Below, one piece after another: positions 26,939 to 36,173 of a DNA stretch of 64,000 bases. The translations under genes were made by a program, and so were the position numbers. The stretch lies in NCBI RefSeq assembly GCF_003111685.1, contig NZ_CP022189.1:124001-188000 (forward strand). The letters run 5' to 3'. This DNA is from Alloyangia pacifica (GTDB lineage Bacteria; Pseudomonadota; Alphaproteobacteria; Rhodobacterales; Rhodobacteraceae). Position 1 is the stretch's first letter. Every line of letters begins with the position of its first letter. The notes below the pieces were generated by a model that was not told where the DNA came from, did no database searches, and saw only the letters and a list, made by a program, of their open reading frames with translations.

Positions 26939-27352
26939 ATGTATAGCAAGATGATGCTGGGCATCACGGCCGCGTTCGTGGCGGGCTCCGCTCAGGCCGG
27001 GGACGCCGAGGCGGGCAAGAAGCTCTTCGAGCAGCGCTGCCGCGCCTGTCACGTGATCCAGGCAGACGACGGCACGCCGATCCAGAAAGGTGGCCGGACT
27101 GGGCCGAACCTTTACGGGGTGGTCGGCCGCGTCGCGGGCAGCGAGGACGGCTACCGCTACAAGGCCTCCATCGTCGAGGCCGGTCAGAAGGGCCTGGTCT
27201 GGGACGAGGCGAGCCTCGAGACCTACGTGCAGGATCCCTCGGGTTTCCTGCAGGAATATCTCGGCGACAGTTCCGCGCGCTCGGGCATGACCTTCAAGCT
27301 GAAGAAAGGCATGGAGGACGTCTACGCCTATCTCGCCTCGGTCACGGAGTGA
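26939..27352 (+). CDS. cycA: cytochrome c2-type soluble cytochrome c
   Basis: A 137-residue periplasmic class I cytochrome c resembling cytochrome c2 of Rhodobacter, which carries electrons from the bc1 complex. A signal peptide (1-20, ending SAQA) precedes GDAEAGKKLFEQRCRACH; the heme motif CRACH is at residues 34-38. TGPNLYGVVGR, GLVWDEASLETYVQDPSGFL and the SGMTFKLKKG segment with the axial methionine follow. Single gene with its own terminator. Confidence 0.9.
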   Translation: MYSKMMLGITAAFVAGSAQAGDAEAGKKLFEQRCRACHVIQADDGTPIQKGGRTGPNLYGVVGRVAGSEDGYRYKASIVEAGQKGLVWDEASLETYVQDPSGFLQEYLGDSSARSGMTFKLKKGMEDVYAYLASVTE

Positions 27353-27389
27353 GCCGGGCTCACCGACTGCAAACGGCTCTGAAACGGCA

Positions 27390-27424
27390 AAGGGCGCTCC
27401 TGCGGGAGCGCCCTTCTCGTTTTC
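27390..27424. terminator. terminator between cycA and the export lipoprotein gene
   Basis: Stem AAGGGCGCTCC (27390-27400) with GGAGCGCCCTT (27405-27415), loop of four, then CTCGTTTTC on the plus strand. It sits between convergent genes and may serve both. Confidence 0.8.
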
Positions 27425-27444
27425 TGATAGCTCACCGCCCGGTG

Positions 27445-28566
27445 TCAGTTGACGAGCGCGGTGGTGCGCTGCGTGGTGGTCACGCCGCTGTTGATGATGC
27501 TCAGCAGGGTCTGCAGGCCGGCCAGCGGGCTCTCGGTCGCCAGCACCACGTCGTCGGGGTAGATCGGGAACTTGCGCGCCGCGAAGAGCCCGTCGGCGGT
27601 GGTCATGTCGAAGGTGAAGACGACCTGCTGCATGTTCGGCCTGGCAGCGCCCGACCCCAGCTGCTTGGGCGTGTACTCCCGCAGCACCATCACCCCGGTG
27701 GGATCGGCGCGCACGTCGTAGAGCCCGCCGATCAGCGACAGCGCCTCGAGCGCGTTGATCTCGTCCTTGGGGAAGTTGACCAGCGTCTGCCGCGACGAGG
27801 CGCCCATGCCGGTGAAGGTGCGGTAGTCCTCCTCGATGACAACCGTGTCGCCGGGCAGCAGCAGCGAGTTGTAGGCGCCGCTCTCCATCAGGGTGCGGGC
27901 CGAAATTTCGTAGGTGGTGCCCTGCCGGATGAGCCGCACCAGCGGGTTCTTCAGGCCGGGGTTGATGCCGCCCGCATCGGCGATGGCGCCGAGGATCTTG
28001 TAGTTGCGCGAGGGCATCGGGAAGCTGCCCGGACGGGCGACGCCGCTGACCATCTCGATGGCGTTGCCACGGCCCTCGGTGAGGCTCACCTGCACCTGCG
28101 CCGTCGGCACGATGGCCTCGAGCTTTTCCTGGATGCGGCCGCGCGCCGACGCCGGGCTGAGGCCGCGCACGAACACCTCGTCGACGTAGGGCAGGAAGAC
28201 CGCGCCATTGGCGCCGACCTCGACCGCGGGCAGCACGGTGAACTTCTCTGCGGGGTTGGTCAGCAGCGAGTTTTCCTGGCTGTCCCAGATGCGGATGTCG
28301 ATGTGGTCGCCGGTCTGGATGACGCTTTGGTTGGTTCCGGTCGAGGTGCGCGGCCAGCGGCCGTCGAGCGTCGGGCCGGTCTGCGGCCAGGAGGCGATCA
28401 GCGGCATGTTCGCGCGGGTCACCTCGACCACCTGGAAGGTCGGATTCTGCTTGTCGGCCTGGGCGAGGATCTCGGATTGCATCGCGGCGCCACGCGGCAG
28501 CGCGCAGCCCCCCAGAAGAGCAAGGCTCGCAGCGACGGCAAAAAGACTACGCGAGAGTTTCAACAC
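27445..28566 (-). CDS. Wza/BexD-type polysaccharide export lipoprotein
   Basis: A 373-residue outer-membrane auxiliary protein for capsule or exopolysaccharide export. The lipobox LLGGC gives lipidation at Cys21. The Poly_export domain follows (about 85-190: TGDHIDIRIWDSQENS, VGANGAVFLPYVDEVFVRGLS), then SLBB-like repeats (VARPGSFPMPSRNYKILGAIADAGGI and a second unit). Divergent from a sugar transferase gene, so the two likely serve the same polysaccharide. Confidence 0.88.
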   Translation of the reverse strand: MLKLSRSLFAVAASLALLGGCALPRGAAMQSEILAQADKQNPTFQVVEVTRANMPLIASWPQTGPTLDGRWPRTSTGTNQSVIQTGDHIDIRIWDSQENSLLTNPAEKFTVLPAVEVGANGAVFLPYVDEVFVRGLSPASARGRIQEKLEAIVPTAQVQVSLTEGRGNAIEMVSGVARPGSFPMPSRNYKILGAIADAGGINPGLKNPLVRLIRQGTTYEISARTLMESGAYNSLLLPGDTVVIEEDYRTFTGMGASSRQTLVNFPKDEINALEALSLIGGLYDVRADPTGVMVLREYTPKQLGSGAARPNMQQVVFTFDMTTADGLFAARKFPIYPDDVVLATESPLAGLQTLLSIINSGVTTTQRTTALVN

Positions 28567-28721
28567 GGGGGTCTCCGGGACGTTCCGAGGGTTTCTAAAG
28601 CTTTGCTCGAAGTGATAGACAGTTTTGAGGCTTGGGAAAAGTCGCTTGCGCCGCAGCGGCAGCCTGGCTTGGCGATTTCTTCGCGCCGCGGTGCGCGATT
28701 TCTTGCAGGAGACAGACGGGA

Positions 28722-29333
28722 ATGACTGTATCGAAGCGCGTGCTCGACATTTGCCTTGCCGCGCTGCTGCTCGTCCTGCTGTCGCCGCTGATCCTTGGTA
28801 TCTGCCTCGCGCTTCTGTTGCGCGAGGGTCGGCCGGTGTTCTACCTTTCTGAACGCATGCGCAGCCCGGACCGGGGCTTCCGCCTTTGGAAATTCCGCAC
28901 CATGCGCCCGGACGCGGGCGACCGCGGCGTCTCGGGCGGGGACAAAGCCGACAGGATCTCGGAAACGGGAAAATTTCTCAGACGTCACCGGCTCGACGAG
29001 TTGCCGCAACTTTGGAACATCCTGCGTGGTGACATCAGCTTTGTCGGCCCGCGCCCGCCGCTGCGCCGCTACACCGAGATGTTCCCCGAGCTCTATGCCG
29101 AGGTGCTGCGTGCGCGGCCGGGGGTGACGGGTCTGGCCACGCTGGCCTTTCACCGCACCGAGGAGCGCCTGCTGGCGCCTTGCCGCGATGCCGACGAGAC
29201 CGAGGGGGTCTATTGCCGCCGCTGCGTGCCGCGCAAGGCCCGGCTCGACCTGATCTACGCGCGCCGACGGAGCCTGTGCTACGATCTGCGCCTGATGGCG
29301 GCGACCGTGGTCAGGCGCGTCGGTCTGCATTGA
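28722..29333 (+). CDS. exopolysaccharide sugar transferase (WcaJ/ExoY type)
   Basis: A 203-residue bacterial sugar transferase that would place the first sugar phosphate on undecaprenyl phosphate. It has one hydrophobic N-terminal segment (ICLAALLLVLLSPLILGICLA), then GRPVFYLSERM, FRLWKFRTMRPDA, RRHRLDELPQLWNILRGDISFVGPRPPL and ARPGVTGLATL, all diagnostic. Unusual for the family are four cysteines in the C-terminal third (PCRDAD...YCRRCVPR, SLCYDL). The start at 28722 gives the family-like MTVSKRVLDI. Its stop abuts the end of the convergent yjbF. Confidence 0.9.
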   Translation: MTVSKRVLDICLAALLLVLLSPLILGICLALLLREGRPVFYLSERMRSPDRGFRLWKFRTMRPDAGDRGVSGGDKADRISETGKFLRRHRLDELPQLWNILRGDISFVGPRPPLRRYTEMFPELYAEVLRARPGVTGLATLAFHRTEERLLAPCRDADETEGVYCRRCVPRKARLDLIYARRRSLCYDLRLMAATVVRRVGLH

Positions 29334-29999
29334 TCAGCGCCGCAACTGTTGCAGGGTGACGTAGCCGGTGGTTTCGCCCAGCCATTGCCGCGCGCCGACG
29401 ATCTCGCCCCCGGCATCGACGATGTAGACATCGGCGAAGTCCGGCTCCGTCTCGCTGCTGCAGGCGGCACGGACGGCCATGCCCGAGACACCCGGAATGA
29501 CCTCGACCTGCTGCTGCGGGGTCACGCTGCAGCTGTAGGTCAGCACCTCGGTGACATCCTCCGGCGTCAGGAAGCGCTGGACGTAGCGCGCCTGTCCGGC
29601 GCTGCGGGCGCGGACGAGGCGCAGAAGCGCATCTTCCTCGACCGACATCAGGTCGCCGCCGAGACCGCGCGTCGCGGTGATCATGCCGTGGCGCAGGACG
29701 ATGGCCTGGCGGCTGGCGGTGCCATAGGTCCGGTGCTCGCCGTTGCGCTCGATCTCAAGCGCCACGGCTTCGGACTTGCGGTCTTCGATGCGCAGGCGGA
29801 GCACCGGCAGGTCCGTGGCGGCGAGCGTCGCGGCGATCTCCTGATCGGAAATCGGCTTGTTGTCCTCGTCGCTCGTGCCGAACAGCGCGCTGTAGGCGCT
29901 TTCGAGCAGCGGGTCGCGCCGGTCGTCGTTGCCGCAGCCGGCGAGCGCGGCGATCAGCCCGCCCAGAAGCGCGGCGCGGCAGGTGGTCTTCAGGGTCAT
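29334..29999 (-). CDS. yjbF: YjbF family lipoprotein (GfcB-like)
   Basis: A 221-residue lipoprotein with lipobox LAGC (Cys22) and the YjbF/GfcB fold: YSALFGTSDEDNKPI, LRIEDRKSEAVALEI, ATRGLGGDLMSVEED and RYVQRFLTPEDVTEVLTYSC. In E. coli yjbEFGH and gfcABCD belong to polysaccharide production or secretion loci. Here yjbF lies downstream of yjbH with a four-base overlap, the reverse of the E. coli order, and no yjbE or yjbG was found between them. Confidence 0.85.
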   Translation of the reverse strand: MTLKTTCRAALLGGLIAALAGCGNDDRRDPLLESAYSALFGTSDEDNKPISDQEIAATLAATDLPVLRLRIEDRKSEAVALEIERNGEHRTYGTASRQAIVLRHGMITATRGLGGDLMSVEEDALLRLVRARSAGQARYVQRFLTPEDVTEVLTYSCSVTPQQQVEVIPGVSGMAVRAACSSETEPDFADVYIVDAGGEIVGARQWLGETTGYVTLQQLRR

Positions 30000-32122
30000 C
30001 GCCAGAACCTTCCCCAGGAGGCGGCCACGTCGGGCTCGTGATTTTCGCGGATGCGCTCGTAGAGCCGGTCGTCGATGGACAGCTTGGCGCCGCCGTCGCG
30101 CTGCACCGAGCGGATGGTGAGCGTGCTGTCGTTGCGCGAGGGCTGTCCGGTGCCGATCGCGACCGGGATGGTGAAGATCAGCCCCTTGTCAAAGGAGCCC
30201 TCGCCGAAGTCCTTGGCCGAGACATCGGTCTTCGTGGCGAAGGCGCCGATCCGCCAGCCGTTGGCGAACTCACGGGTGACTGTTACCGTCGCGCCGGCAT
30301 CGCCGGCGATGTAGCGGCCGACATCGAGCTGCGCGTTGTAGCCATTGCCGAAGTCGTAATAGGCCGAAACGTGGCCGTTCACATGCGGGAAGCTGCGGGT
30401 GATGCCGGTGACCGGGTCGGTGGTCTCGTTGCCCTGCAGTCCGAAGAGCATGTCGAAGTCGCGGCGCTCGACGTAATTGAGCTCGGCGCCGAGGGCGAAA
30501 CGGCTGGTGGCCGGTTTCCACAAAAGCTCGGCAGAGGCGCCGGCGTACATTGGCTCGAGATAGCCCAGCGTCAGGCGGCTGTAGAGCTGCGCCGCGGGCT
30601 TGCCATAGAACCCCAGCGTCAGGCGCGGGATGCGCGGGTCGGCCTGACGGGCGTATTCGGCGTAATCCGTCCGCACGCGCGGCAGCTTGGATTCCGACTC
30701 GCGGGTCACCTCGTCGAGATTGCCGACGATCGTCTTGTTGAGCGAGCCGTTCAGGACGATGTTCGGAGTGAACTCGATGGTGCCACGCAGCGAAGCGCCG
30801 AGATCGAGCCGCAGAGGCCCGTCCGGATCGAAGGTCGAATACCCGTAATAGGGCGCCAGCGACCACAGGAACTTGGGGTAGCTTTCCAGTTCCTGCGCCG
30901 GTGTGTCAGCGGGCGCTTCGCCGAAGCGGGCGCGCACCAGCATCTCGGTCGCGGCCTCGTTCTCGAGGGCTTCGAGATCCGAACGGCGCAGGGTGATCGC
31001 AGAGGCCGGGGCCCCGTTTTCCGAGGGGATGATCACGAATTCCTCGACAGATCCGGGCATGATCCGGCTCATCGAGCGTGCGGCGCGGCCCACGGCCTGC
31101 GAGGTCGCGCCATAGGTCTCGTTGCGCAGCCGCAGTGTGGCGCGATGCGGCTCCAGCCGGAAGCCCTCGAGCTCCAGTTTTTCGCGCTTCAAGCTGCGCG
31201 CGAGTCGGGTCTGCGTCGAGGCCTCGGTCGCAGCGAGGTCGGTGGCCCAGCCAAGATCGCGCGCCTCGGCGCCGGTGCGCGGCTTGATCGGAAGCGGCGC
31301 GCTCTCGATACCGCCGGGAATGCCAAGCGTCTTGGGGTTCATCGTATAGGTGTACTGGGCACCGATCGTGCTGCCGTAGGCATAGTAGAGCGAGAGCTGG
31401 CTGCCGCCCTTGAAGCGGTAGTCCATGCCAATGTTGATCGGTGAATTGTGATCGAAGGTCGAGTTTTCGCGCTCGAGATCGTATTGGTCCGAGGAATACT
31501 CGAGCTTGAACGTCAGCCGGTCGTCCGGCGACCAGGCGACGCCGCCAAAGGGGGCGATATCGCCGCGGAACCAGCGGTCGGTGGTGGGCTGGCCGCCTTC
31601 GTCGAGGACCTCTTCGGAGCGGGTGCCGAAGCCGCCGAACCCGTTGTAGCTGGCCAGACGGCCCCAGCCGAGGCCGCCGGTGATCTGCAGCCCGGGGGTG
31701 ATCGTCTTGGTGGCGACGATGTACTCACCGCTGTAGATGCCGGTGCCGATGAAATCCTGCAGACCCACGACCACCGAGGGGCGCCAGTCGCCTTCGGTCA
31801 GCAGCTGGAAGCGCAGATCGAAGCTGCGGTCGTAATAGACCCCGTCCACCGAGGCGCGGTGATCGAAGCTGCCGATGCCGGTATAGCGGAAGGTGCCCAC
31901 GAGCCGCGGTGCGATCTGGAAGCTGACGGAGCCGCGGTTGGCGGTGCCCATGCGACCGAAGGTCAGCCCCAGCGTCGCATCGGGCGACATGTTGGCGTCG
32001 GGCATGTCCACGAGCCCGGGCAAGCCATAGAGATTGTAACTCGGCACAGTTTCCGGATGGGCAGCCCCCGCCAGCGCCGTCGCCCCGGCCAGAAGTGCCG
32101 CGATACCTGCCCGTCGTGCCAT
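29996..32122 (-). CDS. yjbH: YjbH domain outer-membrane protein
   Basis: A 708-residue exported beta-barrel-like protein with the YjbH signature: a signal peptide (1-21), then YNLYGLPGLVDMPDANMSPD, TFGRMGTANRGSVSFQIAPR, FRYTGIG and VGLQDFIGTGIYSGEYIVATK. Residues beyond about 470 contain many short amphipathic strands typical of outer-membrane barrels. The ATG at 32122 follows GAGGACGTG and directly starts the signal peptide; the frame is open to 32401 without family likeness. Partner of YjbF, presumed polysaccharide secretion. Confidence 0.86.
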   Translation of the reverse strand: MARRAGIAALLAGATALAGAAHPETVPSYNLYGLPGLVDMPDANMSPDATLGLTFGRMGTANRGSVSFQIAPRLVGTFRYTGIGSFDHRASVDGVYYDRSFDLRFQLLTEGDWRPSVVVGLQDFIGTGIYSGEYIVATKTITPGLQITGGLGWGRLASYNGFGGFGTRSEEVLDEGGQPTTDRWFRGDIAPFGGVAWSPDDRLTFKLEYSSDQYDLERENSTFDHNSPINIGMDYRFKGGSQLSLYYAYGSTIGAQYTYTMNPKTLGIPGGIESAPLPIKPRTGAEARDLGWATDLAATEASTQTRLARSLKREKLELEGFRLEPHRATLRLRNETYGATSQAVGRAARSMSRIMPGSVEEFVIIPSENGAPASAITLRRSDLEALENEAATEMLVRARFGEAPADTPAQELESYPKFLWSLAPYYGYSTFDPDGPLRLDLGASLRGTIEFTPNIVLNGSLNKTIVGNLDEVTRESESKLPRVRTDYAEYARQADPRIPRLTLGFYGKPAAQLYSRLTLGYLEPMYAGASAELLWKPATSRFALGAELNYVERRDFDMLFGLQGNETTDPVTGITRSFPHVNGHVSAYYDFGNGYNAQLDVGRYIAGDAGATVTVTREFANGWRIGAFATKTDVSAKDFGEGSFDKGLIFTIPVAIGTGQPSRNDSTLTIRSVQRDGGAKLSIDDRLYERIRENHEPDVAASWGRFWR

Positions 32123-32301
32123 CACGTCCTCGTTTCGCTTTCGTGTTTTCCCCAGAGCTAGAGCCAAACCACGGCCCTGTCCATGGATCACCTGCCGCAG
32201 GGTTGCTGCTGTGGGTTCTGCGGCACGGTTGCAGCGCGGATCCGCTTGGAGGGCGCCGTGGTGGTCGGGACCGGGGCGGATTTTCGGAAGATTTCTAAAT
32301 T

Positions 32302-32316
32302 TTAAGACAGGGGTAA
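32302..32316. promoter_or_regulatory. CtrA-like box upstream of motB
   Basis: TTAA-N7-GTAA, one mismatch from the CtrA consensus TTAA-N7-TTAA, 47 bp before the motB start and within an AT-rich stretch. CtrA is known to control motility in Rhodobacterales; binding here is inferred. Confidence 0.5.
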
Positions 32317-32363
32317 CAGCGGGCGGGCTATTCCCGGTGCGGGGTGTTTGGAAGGGGATGGAT

Positions 32364-33197
32364 ATGGCCGCCGACAGCAATGTCGCGCCAGTCATCATCA
32401 AGCGGAAGAAGAAGGGCGGCGGCCATGCTCATCATGGCGGCGCCTGGAAGGTCGCCTACGCGGATTTCGTGACGGCGATGATGGCCTTCTTCATGCTCAT
32501 GTGGCTGCTCAATGCGACGACCGAGAAACAGCGCAAGGGACTTGCGGATTACTTCAACCCGACCATTGCCGTGGCCCGGATTTCGGGCGGCGGGGATGGG
32601 CTGATGGGCGGCGAGAGCACCTTTTCCGAGAACGTGCTGCCGCGCATGGGCACCGGCTCGACCGCGCTCGAGGCGACCGAGAAGGACGCGGCGCGGGGCA
32701 GCGAGACCATGGGCGAGTCCGACCCCGAGGCGGCCGAGACGGCGGAGCTCGAGGAACTGCGCGACCGGCTCACCGCGCGCCATGGCGAGAGCATGGTGGA
32801 TGACGGGCTGATGCGCCACGTGGTGACTCGGGTCACCGACGAGGGGCTGGTGGTGGAACTGTTCGAAACCCCCGACGCGCGGCTCTTTGCTCAGGACGGC
32901 AGCCCGACCTTCCTACTGCGGCGGCTGGCACAGATCATCGCCGGGGCGAGCCGGACGGTGCGCAACCCTCTGGCCGTCGAGGGCCACGTGCCCGCGGCGC
33001 CGATCGTGCTGGCGCGGGACCGCTCGTGGGACATCTCGGGCGAGCGGGCGTCCTGGATGCGCAGGCTGTTGCAGGAAGAGGGCGTGCCCAAGGCGCGCAT
33101 CGCTCGCAGCACCGCCCATGCGGACCGCGAACCCTCACGCGGGAACCCGATGGACACGCGGAATGGCCGGGTCGAGGTGATCTTCCTGCGCAAGTAA
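32364..33197 (+). CDS. motB: flagellar motor stator protein MotB
   Basis: A 277-residue stator subunit. A basic N-terminus (KRKKK) precedes the single membrane helix with the proton-binding aspartate at residue 34 (WKVAYADFVTAMMAFFMLMWLL), then the plug/linker and a C-terminal OmpA-like peptidoglycan-binding domain (about 170-277). ATG 32364 is chosen because GGAAGGGG ends six bases before it; ATG 32358 is too close to that site. motA is 5 kb away in the same flagellar locus. Confidence 0.93.
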   Translation: MAADSNVAPVIIKRKKKGGGHAHHGGAWKVAYADFVTAMMAFFMLMWLLNATTEKQRKGLADYFNPTIAVARISGGGDGLMGGESTFSENVLPRMGTGSTALEATEKDAARGSETMGESDPEAAETAELEELRDRLTARHGESMVDDGLMRHVVTRVTDEGLVVELFETPDARLFAQDGSPTFLLRRLAQIIAGASRTVRNPLAVEGHVPAAPIVLARDRSWDISGERASWMRRLLQEEGVPKARIARSTAHADREPSRGNPMDTRNGRVEVIFLRK

Positions 33198-33244
33198 TCC
33201 CGAGCGCCTCGCCTCAGCAGCGGAAATGGTCGGGATTTTACCTG

Positions 33245-33259
33245 TTAGCCCGCCGTTAA
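33245..33259. promoter_or_regulatory. CtrA-like box upstream of flgE
   Basis: TTAG-N7-TTAA, one mismatch from TTAA-N7-TTAA, 55 bp before the flgE start. Confidence 0.55.
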
Positions 33260-33314
33260 GTCGCCGTCCGTAGGCTCAGGGGACGGGAACAGGTGACAGC
33301 AGAAAGGCGCGCCC

Positions 33315-34613
33315 ATGACTATCTCTTCGTCTCTGAACGCCGGTGTCTCGGGGCTGACCGCGAATGCCAGCAGGCTCGCGGCGATCTCCGACAATATCGC
33401 CAATTCCTCGACCTACGGCTATCGCCGGGCCGAGACGGAGTTCAACGCGCTGGTGATGACCGATGGCGGGCGCTCCTACACGGCGGGGGGTGTCATGTCC
33501 TCGAACATGCGGGTGATCGACCAGAAGGGATCTCTGGTGACCACCGGCAACGCCACCGATCTTGCCGTGCGGGGCAGAGGGATGCTGCCCGTCGTCGGCG
33601 GCCCGCAATACCAGGCCAATCCGACCGAGCCCGAGCTTCTGCTCACGTCCACCGGCTCCTTCCGCATCAACGAGGAAGGGTATCTTGCCAATGAACTCGG
33701 CTATTTCCTCATGGGCTGGCCGGCGGACATCGACGGCACCATCCCGAACTTCCCGCGCGATACGGTCGACGGGCTCGAGCCGGTGCGGTTCAGCCTCAAC
33801 CTGCAGGGCGACCCGACCACCGCGGTGGAGATGAGCCTGAATCTGCCCGCCACCGCCACGATGTCGGATTCCGACGGATCCTCCGAGACGCTGTCGGTGG
33901 AATATTTCGACAATCTCGGCGTGTCGCAGAACATCGCGATGACCTTCACGCCGACGGTCCCGGCGACCGGCATGTCGAACGAATGGACCATCGTGATGAC
34001 CGATTCCGCCTCCGCCGGCGCCGTGATAGGCGAATATGTGGTCACCTTCGACGACACCCGCGCGGCAGGCGGCAAGATCAGCACGGTCACTACCGTCTCC
34101 GGCGGTGCCTACAATGCCACCACGGGCAAGATGACGGTGACCGTGGCCGGCGGGCCGATCGAGGTCGACATCGGCGCGGTCGGCGACAGCATCGGCCTCT
34201 CGCAGCTGTCCAACAGCTTTGCGCCGATCTCCATCGCCAAGGATGGCTCCCCGGTGGGCAACATGGTCTCGGTCGAGGTGGATGAGAACGGTTTCGTCAA
34301 CGCGCTCTATGACAGCGGGGTCAGCAAGACGCTCTACCAGATTCCGCTCGCCGACCTGCCGAACCCGAACGGCATGATCCCGATGGACAACCAGACCTTC
34401 AAGCCCTCGCCGGAAAGCGGCTCTTACTTCCTCTGGGACGCGGGGGACGGGCCGACCGGCGACATCAAGTCATACGCGCGCGAGGAGTCCACCACCGACG
34501 TGGCGCATGAGCTGACCGACATGATCCAGACGCAGCGGGCCTATTCCTCGAACGCCAAGGTGATCCAGACGGTCGACGAGATGTTGCAGGAGACAACGAA
34601 TATCAAGCGCTGA
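33315..34613 (+). CDS. flgE: flagellar hook protein FlgE
   Basis: A 432-residue hook subunit. The N-terminal rod/hook motif SLNAGVSGLTANASRLAAISDNIANSSTYGYRR and the C-terminal ELTDMIQTQRAYSSNAKVIQTVDEMLQETTNI helix are diagnostic, with a FlgE middle domain that includes LGVSQNIAMTFTP. First gene of the flgE-flgK-flgL-flgI-motA series, with a CtrA-like box upstream. Confidence 0.95.
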   Translation: MTISSSLNAGVSGLTANASRLAAISDNIANSSTYGYRRAETEFNALVMTDGGRSYTAGGVMSSNMRVIDQKGSLVTTGNATDLAVRGRGMLPVVGGPQYQANPTEPELLLTSTGSFRINEEGYLANELGYFLMGWPADIDGTIPNFPRDTVDGLEPVRFSLNLQGDPTTAVEMSLNLPATATMSDSDGSSETLSVEYFDNLGVSQNIAMTFTPTVPATGMSNEWTIVMTDSASAGAVIGEYVVTFDDTRAAGGKISTVTTVSGGAYNATTGKMTVTVAGGPIEVDIGAVGDSIGLSQLSNSFAPISIAKDGSPVGNMVSVEVDENGFVNALYDSGVSKTLYQIPLADLPNPNGMIPMDNQTFKPSPESGSYFLWDAGDGPTGDIKSYAREESTTDVAHELTDMIQTQRAYSSNAKVIQTVDEMLQETTNIKR

Positions 34614-34700
34614 GCCGCTTCGCCCGCACGCCTGACGTAAGCGCACGCGCCCGCCGCAGGCAGATCTTCAGCCCGACCGCCCTCCAGAGGAGCCGCCCAA

Positions 34701-36161
34701 ATGTCCCTGAACGGAGCTCTTTCCAACGCGACCAGCGGCCTGACCGCGAACAGCCGGGCCGCCACGGTGATCGCCTCGAACATCGCCAATGCGTCCACCG
34801 AAAGCTATGGCCGGCGCGAACTCGAGACGGCGTCCCGCGCCAGCGGCAGCCATGGCGGCGTGCAGGTGCTCGGGGTGCTACGCCAGGTCGATGCGGCGGT
34901 GCTCTCGGACCGTCGCCTGTCCGACGCGGGCAGCGGGTACGCCGGCGAGATGGAGGCCTTCGCCAGCCGCATCGCCGGGCTGGTTGGAGAGAGCGGCGCG
35001 CTGGGCTCACTCACGGGGCGCCTCGCGGCCTTCGAAACGGCGCTGGTCTCCGCCTCCGCCGACTCGGCCTCGACGCAGCGGCTGCAGACCCTGGCGAGGG
35101 CCGGACTGGATTTCACCGACATGCTGAACGCGCTCGGCAGCGACCTGCAGCAGAGCCGGGTGGCGGCCGATGCTGGGATCGCTCGGCGGGTGGACCAGCT
35201 GAACACTGGTCTCGCCCGTGTGCGCGCGCTGAACGAGGCGATCGCGGCAGACGTCCTCCGCAAGGGCGACGCCGCCTCGCTGAAGGATGAGCGACAGCGG
35301 GTGATTGATGCGCTTGCCGAAATCGTGCCGCTGCGCGTCGTCGACCGGCCGCTCGGGGCGCAGGCGATCTACGCCGCCTCGGGCACCGTGCTGCTCGACC
35401 CGACAATCAACAGCGCCCCGGCGGAGATCGGCTTCACCGCCACCGGGGCGATCGACGCGGCGATGACCCTCGCGGGGGGCGCGCTCTCGGGGCTGACCAT
35501 CAACGGTGTCGCCATTTCCAGCAGCAACGCCGGACCACTTGGTGGCGGCAGCCTCGGCGCCCAGTTTCAGATCCGCGATCTGCTGGCGCCCGAACTGCAG
35601 GCTGTGCTCGACGGGCTGTCGCGGGACCTCATCGACCGCTTCGCCCCTGGCGGGCCGGATGGCACGCTTGCCCCCGGCGATCCCGGGCTTTTCACCGATG
35701 CGGGGGCGGTCTTTGATCCGCTCGACGAAGTCGGTCTGGCCGGGCGGATCACGCTCAACGCGCTCGTCGATCCGGAGGGCAGCGGTACCTGGCGCCTGCG
35801 CGACGGTGTGGGCGCGGCCACTCAAGGGCCGGTCGGCGATGCGACGCTGCTGACCGGTTACATGACCGCGCTGGAAACCCTGACTCTGCCCGCCTCGGCG
35901 AGCCTCGGCAGCGGCAGCAAGGGCTTCGCCCAGCATGTTGCCGAATTTCACTCGGCGCTTTCGCTGACCCGCATCCGGGCCGAGGACGAGCTGAGCTTCA
36001 CCACGGCGCGCACCACGGCGCTGCGTGAAATCGAGCTCTCCAAGGGGGTCGACAGCGACGCCGAACTCCAAGCGCTGATCCGGGTCGAGCAGAGCTACGC
36101 CGCCAATGCCCGCGTGATCAGCGTGGTCGATGAGTTGATGCAGCGGCTGCTGGCGATCTGA
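34701..36161 (+). CDS. flgK: flagellar hook-associated protein 1, FlgK
   Basis: A 486-residue hook-filament junction protein. It starts MSLNGALSNATSGLTANSRAATVIASNIANASTESYGRR, has the FlgK alpha-helical part (about 90-200) and ends with DAELQALIRVEQSYAANARVISVVDELMQRLLAI. Lies 87 bp after flgE with its own AGAGGAG site and 12 bp before flgL. Confidence 0.94.
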   Translation: MSLNGALSNATSGLTANSRAATVIASNIANASTESYGRRELETASRASGSHGGVQVLGVLRQVDAAVLSDRRLSDAGSGYAGEMEAFASRIAGLVGESGALGSLTGRLAAFETALVSASADSASTQRLQTLARAGLDFTDMLNALGSDLQQSRVAADAGIARRVDQLNTGLARVRALNEAIAADVLRKGDAASLKDERQRVIDALAEIVPLRVVDRPLGAQAIYAASGTVLLDPTINSAPAEIGFTATGAIDAAMTLAGGALSGLTINGVAISSSNAGPLGGGSLGAQFQIRDLLAPELQAVLDGLSRDLIDRFAPGGPDGTLAPGDPGLFTDAGAVFDPLDEVGLAGRITLNALVDPEGSGTWRLRDGVGAATQGPVGDATLLTGYMTALETLTLPASASLGSGSKGFAQHVAEFHSALSLTRIRAEDELSFTTARTTALREIELSKGVDSDAELQALIRVEQSYAANARVISVVDELMQRLLAI

Positions 36162-36173
36162 GGAGGAACAGCC

